64,000 nucleotides of DNA from Nitzschia sp. DOCU1 (Eukaryota; Bacillariophyta; Bacillariophyceae; Bacillariales; Bacillariaceae), in NCBI GenBank assembly GCA_951394045.1, contig OX595990.1, forward strand, positions 3,526,549 through 3,590,548. Direction: 5' to 3'. Shown here piece after piece: positions 21,006 through 31,415 of the stretch; position 1 is the first letter of the stretch, and each line of letters begins with the position of its first letter. The notes beneath the pieces are model-generated. The model ran no database searches, was not told the DNA's origin, and worked only from the letters and a program-made list of their open reading frames with translations. The position numbers and the translations under genes are program-made.

Positions 21006-21339
21006 GGGCGAAGAGAGGCAATGCAATGTGTGGGGGAGGTGTCTTGTGAAGCAAGAACGAAGGAGGAATGAATGAATGAACAGCTGGCGGATTTTGTGTG
21101 TGGAGACCTTGTGGAGACCTTGAAATCTTGACAACACATTCGTAGCGAGCAAGAGGCCGTTTCCCACCTGTGTTGCCAAAGATGGAGTACACTGCTATGC
21201 ATTTGTGACGTGTTATATTCTTTGCTCCTGATTCGGTCCCAGTGGTTCCAATTGGACATTTCTGGAGGTTTTCAAAACAATAAATAAAGTGAGGAAACAG
21301 CTAGCGCTCAGCAACCCCAGGTATCCCATGTTAAGTGAA

Positions 21340-21890
21340 ACTTTGAATATCTTGCGTAGATGTTGATGCAAGTCCGAATTTCTGGAGAAATGAAGACGTG
21401 GAAAGATTTAATGAATAGAGTGAGTAGCGCATTGTCCTCAAACCAGTGTAGTTGAACCGAGGTTTTTATTAAGGGGCGTCGCTTGACTGATCGGATGCCT
21501 TCTCGCCATGAGCGATTCTTTGCTGTCGATTCTATCGTGATGGAGCCAATGAGACATTTCCGATAATCATTCAAATGGTGGTCGAACATGGAACGTTAAA
21601 CGACTTCGTGGCTCACTATGGGCCCACATCTTGCCTATCTTGCGTAGATGTTGATGACGGAAGAAATGAAGACGTGCAAAGATTTAATGAAAAAGTGGTA
21701 TTGTTTGTTTCTGGACGTTCTTAAAGTACGGAGAGATCCCCGAGCTCTTTTGCGCCTTCCAAGAATCGGCCGAAAGAGGCCTTTTGCCCCGACCATGGTC
21801 ACTTATTGTAATAGCCCGCATCCGCCATTAAAATGTAGCTTGCTGTCGATCCCAGCGCAGTAGTGGAGACAATCAGACATTTTCCACCGC
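21340..21890. repeat. Diverged direct repeat, about 230-bp units
   Basis: Two units, roughly 21340-21580 and 21635-21890, share tatcttgcgtagatgttgatg, gaaatgaagacgtg, aaagatttaatgaa and, at their ends, tgctgtcgat... followed by a gagacattt or cagacattt motif. No coding content is evident. Confidence 0.6.
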
Positions 21891-22049
21891 TAGCGGTCGT
21901 GCTTGGGGATGACCATCGATATGATATTGTATGATAGAGGCTAACTGATTAAATTGCGCGAATAGGGCTTAAGTTCTCGGATAACGCCAATGGACGATAC
22001 TGTCTGTACTATCCACGTCATATGATATGATGGCGCTTTGAAGGAGTTG

Positions 22050-22290
22050 AGGAATCGCTCCCCCCAATATGACCCCTGAATCAAACAATCCCCGATTTGA
22101 ATTCAGAAGGTATCGGGTCCGTACGCTGTCCGTAAAGTCATGCCAGTCAAGGGTCATTCTCCATTCAAAAAGCGCGGGAAATCACACAAGTCTGAGCTTG
22201 TGCCACCGACCACCCCGCTACGACCATGAGGTTCATTCCGTCGAGAGACCAATCTTGTCGCCGCAGCACCACATCACTTGTTAGCATAGC
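22050..22290. repeat. Non-coding repeat shared with 19200-19440
   Basis: The stretches share, in order, ccccgatttga, gtacgctgtccgtaa, gccagtcaagg or gcaagtcaagg, aatcacacacaagt-like blocks, and caatcttgtcgcc...agcaccac. It forms the outer edge of the duplicated HA locus. Confidence 0.7.
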
Positions 22291-22396
22291 ACGCTAGATA
22301 TAGCACTACCCATCCTACCTCTGGAGAAGCGATACCCCACTAAAACAGCGTAAACAAGAAGGTCCTGAGGAGGTCTGCTCTTGCAACAACACGATC

Positions 22397-24545
22397 ATGA
22401 TGACATCACATCACACGAGTGGTACATCGGCATCGCGACGAGCCCGAGTCCGGATGGACAGCTCCTTGTCTTCCACAATCATGCTAGTAGCGGTGGGAAT
22501 GGCGAGCTTCTTTGCTGGTACTTTGTACACGATGCATGCTGGTATTGACAAGTGCCCCACGACGCCGACGGGTCGAGACGAGCACATCCTTTCTGCGCAA
22601 GTCGAAGAATTGGCACAGCGACGAGTGCGAGGTAAGAACTGGAAAGAAATGGGACGGATTCGCATGGCATCATTTCTCTCGTGTGGTTTGTCGTCTACTT
22701 TGCATTTCTGACAACTGTTTTCTACGCGTTGTCTTCAAACATCTGCTGGTTGCCTTATTCTTTGACACAACAATCGTCTCGGTCGCATTTGTTCTCTAGA
22801 ATTGAAAGCAAAACTACCAGATTGCAAACCAACACCTCCCATGGATCCCGAAGTAGAACGTCAATTGCAAAAGCCTCCCATGGCAGCGGGCGCCGGTAAG
22901 AATGCCGACGGCACGTCGCCTCTATCCTTTCCTTCTACCATGGGACGCTTTTTAGCGGGTGCCACGCGAACTGCCAAGGCAGACTTTTTCGACATGCTAG
23001 ATCTTGGCGTTCCCATTGATTTGCCCAAAGAAGGAGATTCGGATGTTTTGATTTTGCATCAACGGGCCCAAGCGTTACCGAGTCGCTTCAAAGAATATAG
23101 TGAACTGATACCCGCCTTGGAAACAAAGGAGGCTGTGGAGAATTGTGATTATGTAAACGTGGTCCTTACGGATCATTCCAAGGGGCGCAATCAATGCTGG
23201 GCAATTGTACCACAATACGAATCGTATCATATTCAAAAATGGATGCGCATTCCAGAGGAAAACAAACTAGTGCATGCAGGCAATGGAAACTTTGTGTCCA
23301 AGGATGCACCGTTGCGTTTGGTAGGAAGGGGTATGAAAACAAATGGATGGGATGAATTTAGTCCACCGCTGGTTCGTGATATGCGACAGAATTGGCAGTT
23401 GTTGACCACCTACTTTGCAGCCTTTGACGATGTTCTCAAGGAGTTGACTCCGCTGGTGAAAAAAGTCGCAACGCCCCAAAAGACAGTCACGGTTATGGTT
23501 TGCAACTTTGGACAATCGGAATTGCTCGTGAACTTTGCCTGTGCTGCCAAGTCGCGAAGTTTGGATACGTCGTCAATTTTGGTCTTTGCAACCGACGTGG
23601 AAACCAAGGCCTTGGCCGAGCATTTGGGATTTACGGCCTTTTACGATGAACGAGTGAGTCCCACTACCGTTGACGCTCCAGCTACGACTGCAGTTGAGGG
23701 ACTATTGTCGCACTCATTCACTTACTTTTCTTTGTATTTTTATTATTTAGAACTTTGGCTCCATGCCGCAAGAAGCCGCCGGTAGCTACGGCGATCGCAA
23801 ATTTACCGCCATGATGATGGCCAAGGTTTACTGCGTGCACATGGTCAGTGCCTTGAAATACAACATTCTCTTTCAAGACGTAGATATTGTCTGGTACAAG
23901 GATCCTATTCGTTTCTTTGAAACTCAGCATTTGGACTTTGATTTACTATTTCAAGACGACGGAGGCCATACTATTCGTTATGCTCCCTACTCTGCCAATA
24001 GTGGATTTTACTACGTGCGATACAATGCTCGAACGGAATACTTTTTCAATTCTCTATTATTGGCCGGGGATTTGATTCAAAAGACGGATTCTCATCAACA
24101 GGCTTTGATTGCACTTTTGTCGGAACATGGTTCCTTGTTTGGCCTCAAAACCAAGGTATTTTCGAGAGACGAACATGACTTCCCCGGTGGATACCAATAC
24201 CATCAAAAGTCGGGCCAATACATGCGAGACTTCTTTGCCGGCAAGATCAAACCGTATCTCTTTCACATGAGCTGGACGCTGAACAAGGATAACAAGTTAT
24301 TGTATCTTCGTCAAATGGGAGAATGGTATGTGCAGGATCCATGTGTTCACAAGACAGTTCCGGATATTTTGGGGGCCGGCAACGAGCAACAAATGGAAAT
24401 TACAAGTGACCAGCAAGCGTTGTTTACGAGTACGTGCTGCGCGGCCAAACCGTTGATTTCGTGTCACTATCGGGACAAGCCGAGTGTGATCCCGTGCAAG
24501 GACAGTCCACCGATTGACAAGGGGCAGCCATCGTTTTGGAAATAG
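22397..24545 (+). CDS. Nucleotide-diphospho-sugar transferase, three exons
   Basis: Exons are 22397-22631, 22800-23653 and 23751-24545 (627 residues). Intron 1 (22632-22799, 168 bp, GTAAGA to CTCTAG, phase 1) joins R-VR to E-LKAK. Intron 2 (23654-23750, 97 bp, GTGAGT to TTATTTAG, phase 0) joins FYDER to NFGSM. A short cytosolic N-terminus precedes one membrane segment (STIMLVAVGMASFFAGTLYT), as in a type II Golgi enzyme. The C-terminal half is the nucleotide-diphospho-sugar transferase fold: VMVCNFGQSELLVNFACAA, KFTAMMMAKVYCVHMV, then the acidic metal/nucleotide-sugar motif FQDVDIVWYKDP, NSGFYYVRYN and HQQALIALL. It should move a sugar onto a protein or polysaccharide in the Golgi; donor and acceptor are unknown. 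Confidence 0.88.
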
Positions 24546-25356
24546 AGTTGTATTTGCACGCAATGTACAATTTCCTAGCTGTTTAGTTCCTGTTTAGTCG
24601 CGACGAATGATCCGATAGCGATGCGACGTAGTACTTTGATCGACTAGCTGTACAGGCGGACGAGAGTGCGAGGACAGGTAGTTTCTAGCATGCTCCTATC
24701 TTCCAATCTTTCAAGGCTGCGACATATTCTACTAACTAGGAGGCCATAGTAGGCAACAATGCCCAAGAAGTGAAACTAGTAAATAAAAACGGTGCCACCT
24801 TACACAAGTCGACGGCAGAGTAGATACGATAGTTATCCCTCTGCTATGACCCACAGGAGCGTCCGTGTGTCGCACGTCGCCATTTCCGACTCTTTTGATT
24901 CACCTTACAAGAAAGATACCCCAACAGGTCATGAGCTTTGCACATACGTCATCCCTGATTCCCGCGCCTTTTCTCTGCAGAACGTGCTGTACAAATCAGT
25001 ACCATGTCAATAAGACTCATAACGCCAATGCAACGCCTAAATGATGATATATCTTTTGATAGTAGTTCGGAATAGGTACCTGGTACGTGGAGCGTAGCTC
25101 TTACGTATTGAGCTTCCCCCCGCCTCACATTTGTTTTCGCGCGCAAAATTGCATCTATCCGTTTGCGCTCGGAAGATTCGACGGCAGCATTGGAAGGAAG
25201 GTCGACGACGACGAGCCGTTCATGCAGAGAGTGGGGTTTGTGGCTCTCATTGTTTCGGACGACGACGACGAGTTGTGAAGTTAAAACCTTCCCTAGTCGT
25301 ATCATCACCTCTTTGCTTAGTATATACTATCAGAACTATCATCATCACCTTTCACC
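24546..25356. other. Intergenic region with promoter of SAM synthetase
   Basis: No gene is supported. A TATA-like stretch (tagtatatacta) lies at 25318-25329, about 30 bp before the SAM synthetase ATG. This is close, so it may mark the core promoter with a short leader or be coincidental. Confidence 0.4.
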
Positions 25357-26757
25357 ATGGTTTGCGAAGAACGTAACTTTCTCTTTTCGTCCGAGTCGGT
25401 CAATGAAGGTCACCCTGACAAGGTTTCCGATCAAGTGTCCGATGCCGTCTTGGACGCTTGCTTAAAGGCCGACCCTTATTCCAAGGTGGCTTGCGAGACT
25501 GCCACCAAGGATAACATGGTCATGGTCTTTGGTGAAATCACCACTGCCGGTAAAATCGATTACGAAGCCATCGTCCGCGCTCAAATTCGCGAAATCGGAT
25601 TCGACTCGTTTGAAGACGATTTGAGCAGCGTCAACTCCAAGGGATTGAACTGGCAAGACTGCGAAGTATTGGTGCGAATCAACAAGCAATCCCCCGACAT
25701 TGCCGGTGGAGTGCACGTCGGCAAGTCCGATTTGGATGTCGGTGCCGGTGACCAAGGTATCATGTTTGGATATGCCAGTGATGAAACTGAAAACTGCATG
25801 CCCTTGACGCACATGATGGCCACTCAACTTGGCAAGCGTTTGACGGACGTCCGCAAGGATGGTTCTCTTTGGTGGTTGCGTCCTGACGGAAAGACGCAAG
25901 TTACTATCGAATACAAGCAACATGCAGATGGCAGCGTCACGCCCCTCAAGATTCACACCATTGTCATTTCGACCCAGCACGCCGAGCCTGCCAAGGCCAA
26001 GCGTACTGAAGAACAATCCGGAAAGGACAATCGTGGTGCCTACACCGGAGAAGAAGAAATTGCTCCTACTATGCAAGAAATGAATGAACTCATTCACGAG
26101 CATGTCATTTTGGCGACTTTGAAGTCGATCATGCTCAAGTCGGGAGAGTCTGCCTTGAGCATTTACAATCGCGATGAGTGCAATCTGCACATTAACCCTT
26201 CCGGAAAATTCATTATTGGAGGACCCCAAGGAGATGCTGGATTGACCGGACGCAAGATTATTATTGATACCTACGGTGGATGGGGTGCCCACGGTGGTGG
26301 CGCCTTTTCCGGAAAGGATCCCACCAAGGTCGATCGATCGGCTGCCTATGCCAGTCGTTGGATGGCCAAGTCGGTTGTCAAGGCCGGCTTGTGCAAACGA
26401 GCTTGTGTCCAACTCTCGTATGCCATTGGTGTCGCCAAGCCCCTTTCTCTCTTTGTTGAGACGTATGGAACTGAAAAGGAAGGATTGACGGCTCAACTCA
26501 TTACCGACATTGTCAAGATCAACTTTGACTGTCGCCCCGGTGCCTTGGCACGGGATCTTGCCTTGCGAGAGCCCAAGTACAACAAGACGGCTGCCTATTG
26601 CCACTTTGGACGTGAACCCTTTGTTGAGAATGGTATGAAGTACTTTTCGTGGGAAGATCCTGTCGATTTGTCCAAGTATGCCACCATGTCGGGAGACGAC
26701 GTCGCTGCCGAAGTCGCGGCCAAGAAGGAAGAAATCTTGACCAAGTGGGTCGACTAA
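25357..26757 (+). CDS. S-adenosylmethionine synthetase (methionine adenosyltransferase)
   Basis: A 466-residue single-exon enzyme that makes S-adenosylmethionine, phosphate and diphosphate from methionine, ATP and water; it is the cell's methyl-donor source. All three domains are present. [20 protein letters not shown] at the N-terminus is the ATP/methionine motif. [16 protein letters not shown] is the hexapeptide-containing central motif. [18 protein letters not shown] is the Gly-rich phosphate loop, and [20 protein letters not shown] is intact. It is longer than bacterial MetK (about 385 residues), with extra sequence around [20 protein letters not shown] and a C-terminal extension, as in other stramenopiles. 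It starts at the first ATG and is likely cytosolic. The 380-codon minus frame across it is a codon-bias shadow. Confidence 0.97.
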   Translation: MVCEERNFLFSSESVNEGHPDKVSDQVSDAVLDACLKADPYSKVACETATKDNMVMVFGEITTAGKIDYEAIVRAQIREIGFDSFEDDLSSVNSKGLNWQDCEVLVRINKQSPDIAGGVHVGKSDLDVGAGDQGIMFGYASDETENCMPLTHMMATQLGKRLTDVRKDGSLWWLRPDGKTQVTIEYKQHADGSVTPLKIHTIVISTQHAEPAKAKRTEEQSGKDNRGAYTGEEEIAPTMQEMNELIHEHVILATLKSIMLKSGESALSIYNRDECNLHINPSGKFIIGGPQGDAGLTGRKIIIDTYGGWGAHGGGAFSGKDPTKVDRSAAYASRWMAKSVVKAGLCKRACVQLSYAIGVAKPLSLFVETYGTEKEGLTAQLITDIVKINFDCRPGALARDLALREPKYNKTAAYCHFGREPFVENGMKYFSWEDPVDLSKYATMSGDDVAAEVAAKKEEILTKWVD

Positions 26758-26964
26758 TTTATTCGATTGAAAGAAGAAACAAACAAAACTAGCCTACTCA
26801 TCGAATCCATCGATCGATCAATAATGAACGAATAAATAAACGATACGATACTACTTGCCGATGTGTTGCTCTTTAGCCTGCAGTATGAGGTAAGCCTCGT
26901 CCCGCTTTGGATTGCTGGCTGCTGGAGATACGAGTGCCGACACATTGCACATGCTGCCTGCCTT

Positions 26965-27210
26965 CTAATAAGAAGGCGTCGGCCAGTCATTGATTTGTTG
27001 TAGTATCGCGTCCATAATCATATCCATCGAGCAATTCAAGTTCTTTCTAATGACGCCACCGCAAAGTCGGTCTCGGCTTTTTGTGGGAGAATATAGTATC
27101 GTACTGTCCACGATAAAACGCATCACTTTCCTACGACGAATAGTCGTAGTAGTAGTCGCTTTCTCAAAACTACGATAGTTTGCAGCCGGAACCTTGGATG
27201 GACCGCTCAT
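26965..27210 (-). CDS. Small hypothetical protein
   Basis: An 81-residue frame from ATG at 27210, with a Thr/Arg-rich N-terminus and a C-terminal DRLCGGVIRKNLNCSMDMI block. No family is recognised and nothing else supports it. It could be an exon of a larger gene or chance. Confidence 0.3.
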   Translation of the reverse strand: MSGPSKVPAANYRSFEKATTTTTIRRRKVMRFIVDSTILYSPTKSRDRLCGGVIRKNLNCSMDMIMDAILQQINDWPTPSY

Positions 27211-27403
27211 TTAAAATGATGCGTTTTGATTAGTGGAAGGAGTGTTCGCCGATTGGTATTATGACGACGTGTCAGACTGATTTACTGTACCTAGCCGCAA
27301 ATGGTCGCAGGCGAACACTAGCCCTCCGTGAAATTCCACTGACGTCACTCTGCTATCACCCGCTCCTTTCGTGACTTCTCAACTTCGTCGGCGGCGTCAA
27401 CCG

Positions 27404-27703
27404 ATGAAGAGGCTTGACGACATCGATCCTTTACTCCACGATGAGGAAATGAAGCTAGAGCATACGGAATTATCACTCTGGCTGCAGATAAATGCAAGGC
27501 GTACAAGGATAATGCAAGAAAGAGTAGGAGGCAGATTCGGCTCGAGAATTCAACGAGTGAATCCCCGCGGCGCCATCCTTGTTTGCATCCTCGGTTTTAT
27601 CGGTGAATGGAATCGGATGCATGACGGCATCAATGCATGGAAATCTAAGGATGACAAAGACGGACTACAGGTAGGGACTGCTTCATTCATACGTATTCTT
27701 TAA
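27404..27703 (+). CDS. Small hypothetical protein, possibly incomplete
   Basis: Ninety-nine codons from ATG at 27404 (the frame opens at a GTG 33 bp earlier). The charged segment MKRLDDIDPLLHDEEMKLE is followed by a hydrophobic stretch (AILVCILGFIGEWNRM). CAG-GTAGGG at 27669 could be an intron donor, which would change the C-terminus, but I find no clear downstream exon before the convergent Sel1 gene. Confidence 0.3.
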   Translation: MKRLDDIDPLLHDEEMKLEHTELSLWLQINARRTRIMQERVGGRFGSRIQRVNPRGAILVCILGFIGEWNRMHDGINAWKSKDDKDGLQVGTASFIRIL

Positions 27704-27706
27704 TGT

Positions 27707-29389
27707 TCAATTGTGGACTCGGAACCAATTTTCGAACTCCTTCTTGACAAAGATTCGATTGCCAGCCCCATCACGAACAGGAATAAGTTCTTTGGTCCAG
27801 CTGATGATGCGCTTGGGCTTGCTCAGTTTTTCGGAAATCTTCTGATACGACGGTCCCACTACTTCGACGAGTTTACCACTTGCGCTCTGATCAACAAGAC
27901 GAGACAACTTTGTTTCTTCCAGAAACTTGAATGATCCTTGGTGACGAGACCCAGTCATTTCAATCAAACCCCTCAATAAAACCTCTGCAATCGTTGGAGG
28001 CACAAATGCCGATCCAACTGCCGATAGGACCAAGAGGGAAAACTTCAATACCGGCGCAATGTCAATCAACCAGCTCCTTGTCACTTCAATCTCGATTGGT
28101 GTTTTGAGCGCGGTCCATGAAAACTCGCAAAATAAGTAGAGATGGATCTTGCATTTGAATGGTTTCTTCAGCCAACTCTTCAGACTGCCCCCGTCGACCA
28201 TGTTCGCGGGCGTCACATACATGAATTTTGGACATGAGTTAGTTTGCCCTGCTAACTGACTCGCCATGACCTGGTGCAGCAACTTGATTTCGCTACGGAT
28301 AAAGCTCACATCTTCTCGGAGTGGACGCAAAGCGTCGTCGACTGTTCGACTGACTCTTTGTTCGAAAGCTGGAAGCGTATGAGCCAACATCCCCTGTAGA
28401 GTGCGATAGGTACGAAGAACTTGTTGGAGCTCGTCAGGACTGTAAGGTAGGCTGCTACAGCCAGCCACGGGGCAGCAAACGTTGTTGGTGCTCATTTTCT
28501 CCTCGATATGGGTTTCTAAGCACGGCGCACAAATACCATGTCCACATTCGCAGCGAATGGAATGAGGCGCGTGGCCACAGAATCGGCACTGGGCGCCAAG
28601 GTTGCAGGTGGCTCGGGGGTCCCTTGACTCGCTAGCAAGGCCACCTATGCGTTGAAATGGTTCGCTATTGACTGCATTTTGATACAATTCCGTTGCTTTG
28701 TGCATATTCTTCAAGACACCTTTACCTTGTTCGTAGCAATGTGCCAGACTGTACATTGCCTCTAAGTGCCCTTCATGGACGGCATTTTGATACCATTGGA
28801 AGGCGTCTTCCATGCGTCCGACGTGTTCATAAGCAACTGCAAGCTTGTACATTGCCTTTGCATCCCCAGAGTGGGGGGCAAGAAGCAATCTCAATTGCTG
28901 CTTATGCAAATCAGTACCTGCCACCATCTCTGCCTTTCGATGCCAATAGGCGGCCTCCTTCATGTTTTGTTCGACGCCAAAACCGTTTTCATAGCAATAC
29001 GCAAGGCATTCCATACCGACGAAATTCCAATCCGCCGTGGCAGCTATAAAGTATAATTCAAAGGCTTTTTTCAAATCCTTCTGTGCTCCATAGCCATTCC
29101 CATAACTCATTCCAAGGGATACCAAGGCTATGGGATCCTCCGAAGCCTCGACCTTTTGATACACACCGTTTCCAAGGTAGTACTTTTGGTACCATTCAAG
29201 AACGGCATTGGTCCAATCTTGTGGTACGCCTTTACCATTTTCGAAGGACAACCCAAGATCGCGTATGGCTCGGGGAATTCCCAAGACCACCGCCTTTTTG
29301 AAACATTCCACTGCCGAGGTCTTCCAGTCTTCATGTGCTGGCCCAACTCCGTTCTTTTTGTAGAATCCACCAAAAGAGTCCTCGTTCAT
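27707..29389 (-). CDS. Sel1-repeat protein with RING-like zinc finger (complete copy)
   Basis: A 560-residue protein; the frame opens at a TTG but ATG at 29389 (MNEDSFGGFYKKNGVG) is the sensible start. Residues about 25-245 hold Sel1-like repeats: AIRDLGLSFENGKGVPQDW, ALVSLGMSYGNGYGAQKD, GMECLAYCYENGFGVEQN, AMYKLAVAYEHVGRMED, AMYSLAHCYEQGKGVLKN. Then comes a cysteine/histidine cluster of RING type: CRFCGHAPHSIRCECGHG, ICAPC, VCCPVAGC. The C-terminal about 200 residues are conserved-looking but unnamed. Sel1 arrays bind partners and RING fingers often recruit E2 enzymes, so an E3-like adaptor is inferred. The N-terminal about 450 codons lie inside a perfect 2,026-bp tandem duplication. This copy alone keeps the native C-terminus. 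It is divergent from the truncated TPR start at 29847. Confidence 0.83.
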   Translation of the reverse strand: MNEDSFGGFYKKNGVGPAHEDWKTSAVECFKKAVVLGIPRAIRDLGLSFENGKGVPQDWTNAVLEWYQKYYLGNGVYQKVEASEDPIALVSLGMSYGNGYGAQKDLKKAFELYFIAATADWNFVGMECLAYCYENGFGVEQNMKEAAYWHRKAEMVAGTDLHKQQLRLLLAPHSGDAKAMYKLAVAYEHVGRMEDAFQWYQNAVHEGHLEAMYSLAHCYEQGKGVLKNMHKATELYQNAVNSEPFQRIGGLASESRDPRATCNLGAQCRFCGHAPHSIRCECGHGICAPCLETHIEEKMSTNNVCCPVAGCSSLPYSPDELQQVLRTYRTLQGMLAHTLPAFEQRVSRTVDDALRPLREDVSFIRSEIKLLHQVMASQLAGQTNSCPKFMYVTPANMVDGGSLKSWLKKPFKCKIHLYLFCEFSWTALKTPIEIEVTRSWLIDIAPVLKFSLLVLSAVGSAFVPPTIAEVLLRGLIEMTGSRHQGSFKFLEETKLSRLVDQSASGKLVEVVGPSYQKISEKLSKPKRIISWTKELIPVRDGAGNRIFVKKEFENWFRVHN

Positions 29390-30063
29390 GGTAGCACACA
29401 AGAAGTTCTAACAATGATCGTGTTTATTTTTCCCGCTCATTGGTATTTTGTGACAACACCCTCCCCCTCCTTTATCAAACAGCAAAACGTCGAACATAGT
29501 ATAGTAAATCTGATCATACCCCTCGCCGGGTCTGTGAGTTAATCGCCGGCATTCGAAGAGATGATGAGGGCAGTCGCGGGTTTTCGCGCCCGGGTCTCGG
29601 TTTTGAAACCGAATGTGATCGCAAACTATCCAACATACATACCGGTGGTCCACACCAACATACCCGCTATCTGCTCGAGTCGTGCCGTATTCAAAGATAC
29701 GGCCGACAACGACGACGACGACGACGACGACCCCATGGGATGACGATCTCACTCTTCTGGCTAGTCGTGGATGCTATTAAAGACTGGTAGTGACAAATCC
29801 GTCGTTCTTGTGATGGAATGTTCCAAGGCGTCGTTATTGTTCTACCATGACGACGCTTGCTTCTGTTATTTCTCGGACAGCGCTTCGCAGTCCCCGCAGC
29901 CGCTTCGGCCCAGTCTCAGCATTGTGGAAACCTGCCACTTCGTCGTCGACGACGGCACATTATAGTGGACCTGCCGCGCCTGGAAAGCACACCACTCAAG
30001 CCTTTAATAAGATTTCTGATGAACAATCGTTTGCAAGTACAAAACATGCCGTCAATGAATTGG
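28038..30063. repeat. Perfect 2,026-bp tandem duplication, copy A
   Basis: Copy A (about 28038-30063) and copy B (about 30064-32089) look identical over every stretch I compared, including silent positions and intergenic DNA. The breakpoints share only a 2-3 bp GG(G). The unit holds most of the Sel1/RING gene, the bidirectional promoter, and the first about 72 codons of the TPR gene. Identity implies a very recent event, or an assembly artefact. Confidence 0.95.
29390..29846. promoter_or_regulatory. Bidirectional promoter region, copy A
   Basis: The sequence between the Sel1 ATG (29389) and the TPR-type ATG (29847). It includes a (gac)n run at about 29707-29731 and is repeated exactly at 31416-31872. 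No core element stands out. Confidence 0.55.
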
Positions 30064-30146
30064 GAAAACTTCAATACCGGCGCAATGTCAATCAACCAGC
30101 TCCTTGTCACTTCAATCTCGATTGGTGTTTTGAGCGCGGTCCATGA
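29847..30146 (+). pseudogene. Truncated TPR-gene 5' fragment fused to antisense Sel1 sequence
   Basis: The first 72 residues are identical to the N-terminus of the 1435-aa protein at 31873 (MTTLASVISRTALRSPRSRF and on). At the duplication joint the frame passes into antisense Sel1 sequence and ends after 27 novel codons. It carries the full promoter copy, so a 99-residue peptide with a mitochondrion-like Arg-rich leader could still be made, but the TIR-like and TPR parts are absent. Confidence 0.8.
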
Positions 30147-31415
30147 AAACTCGCAAAATAAGTAGAGATGGATCTTGCATTTGAATGGTTTCTTCAGCCA
30201 ACTCTTCAGACTGCCCCCGTCGACCATGTTCGCGGGCGTCACATACATGAATTTTGGACATGAGTTAGTTTGCCCTGCTAACTGACTCGCCATGACCTGG
30301 TGCAGCAACTTGATTTCGCTACGGATAAAGCTCACATCTTCTCGGAGTGGACGCAAAGCGTCGTCGACTGTTCGACTGACTCTTTGTTCGAAAGCTGGAA
30401 GCGTATGAGCCAACATCCCCTGTAGAGTGCGATAGGTACGAAGAACTTGTTGGAGCTCGTCAGGACTGTAAGGTAGGCTGCTACAGCCAGCCACGGGGCA
30501 GCAAACGTTGTTGGTGCTCATTTTCTCCTCGATATGGGTTTCTAAGCACGGCGCACAAATACCATGTCCACATTCGCAGCGAATGGAATGAGGCGCGTGG
30601 CCACAGAATCGGCACTGGGCGCCAAGGTTGCAGGTGGCTCGGGGGTCCCTTGACTCGCTAGCAAGGCCACCTATGCGTTGAAATGGTTCGCTATTGACTG
30701 CATTTTGATACAATTCCGTTGCTTTGTGCATATTCTTCAAGACACCTTTACCTTGTTCGTAGCAATGTGCCAGACTGTACATTGCCTCTAAGTGCCCTTC
30801 ATGGACGGCATTTTGATACCATTGGAAGGCGTCTTCCATGCGTCCGACGTGTTCATAAGCAACTGCAAGCTTGTACATTGCCTTTGCATCCCCAGAGTGG
30901 GGGGCAAGAAGCAATCTCAATTGCTGCTTATGCAAATCAGTACCTGCCACCATCTCTGCCTTTCGATGCCAATAGGCGGCCTCCTTCATGTTTTGTTCGA
31001 CGCCAAAACCGTTTTCATAGCAATACGCAAGGCATTCCATACCGACGAAATTCCAATCCGCCGTGGCAGCTATAAAGTATAATTCAAAGGCTTTTTTCAA
31101 ATCCTTCTGTGCTCCATAGCCATTCCCATAACTCATTCCAAGGGATACCAAGGCTATGGGATCCTCCGAAGCCTCGACCTTTTGATACACACCGTTTCCA
31201 AGGTAGTACTTTTGGTACCATTCAAGAACGGCATTGGTCCAATCTTGTGGTACGCCTTTACCATTTTCGAAGGACAACCCAAGATCGCGTATGGCTCGGG
31301 GAATTCCCAAGACCACCGCCTTTTTGAAACATTCCACTGCCGAGGTCTTCCAGTCTTCATGTGCTGGCCCAACTCCGTTCTTTTTGTAGAATCCACCAAA
31401 AGAGTCCTCGTTCAT
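29916..31415 (-). CDS. Chimeric Sel1/RING protein with new C-terminus
   Basis: The first about 450 residues are identical to the protein at 27707-29389 (all Sel1 repeats, the RING-like cluster and following helix). Just after PVLKFS the duplication joint replaces the native about 105-residue C-terminus with about 48 residues read from the antisense of the TPR-gene start (QFIDGMFCTCKRLFIRN to the stop). It therefore overlaps 29847-30146 on the other strand. The total is 499 residues, with an intact promoter copy. Whether it is stable or functional is unknown; it could act as a truncated dominant form. Confidence 0.75.
   Translation of the reverse strand: MNEDSFGGFYKKNGVGPAHEDWKTSAVECFKKAVVLGIPRAIRDLGLSFENGKGVPQDWTNAVLEWYQKYYLGNGVYQKVEASEDPIALVSLGMSYGNGYGAQKDLKKAFELYFIAATADWNFVGMECLAYCYENGFGVEQNMKEAAYWHRKAEMVAGTDLHKQQLRLLLAPHSGDAKAMYKLAVAYEHVGRMEDAFQWYQNAVHEGHLEAMYSLAHCYEQGKGVLKNMHKATELYQNAVNSEPFQRIGGLASESRDPRATCNLGAQCRFCGHAPHSIRCECGHGICAPCLETHIEEKMSTNNVCCPVAGCSSLPYSPDELQQVLRTYRTLQGMLAHTLPAFEQRVSRTVDDALRPLREDVSFIRSEIKLLHQVMASQLAGQTNSCPKFMYVTPANMVDGGSLKSWLKKPFKCKIHLYLFCEFSWTALKTPIEIEVTRSWLIDIAPVLKFSQFIDGMFCTCKRLFIRNLIKGLSGVLSRRGRSTIMCRRRRRSGRFPQC

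Noticed and set aside
25462..26604. 380-codon open frame antisense to SAM synthetase
   Set aside because: It lies entirely inside a strongly conserved enzyme gene; composition mirrors codon bias and no motif is seen.
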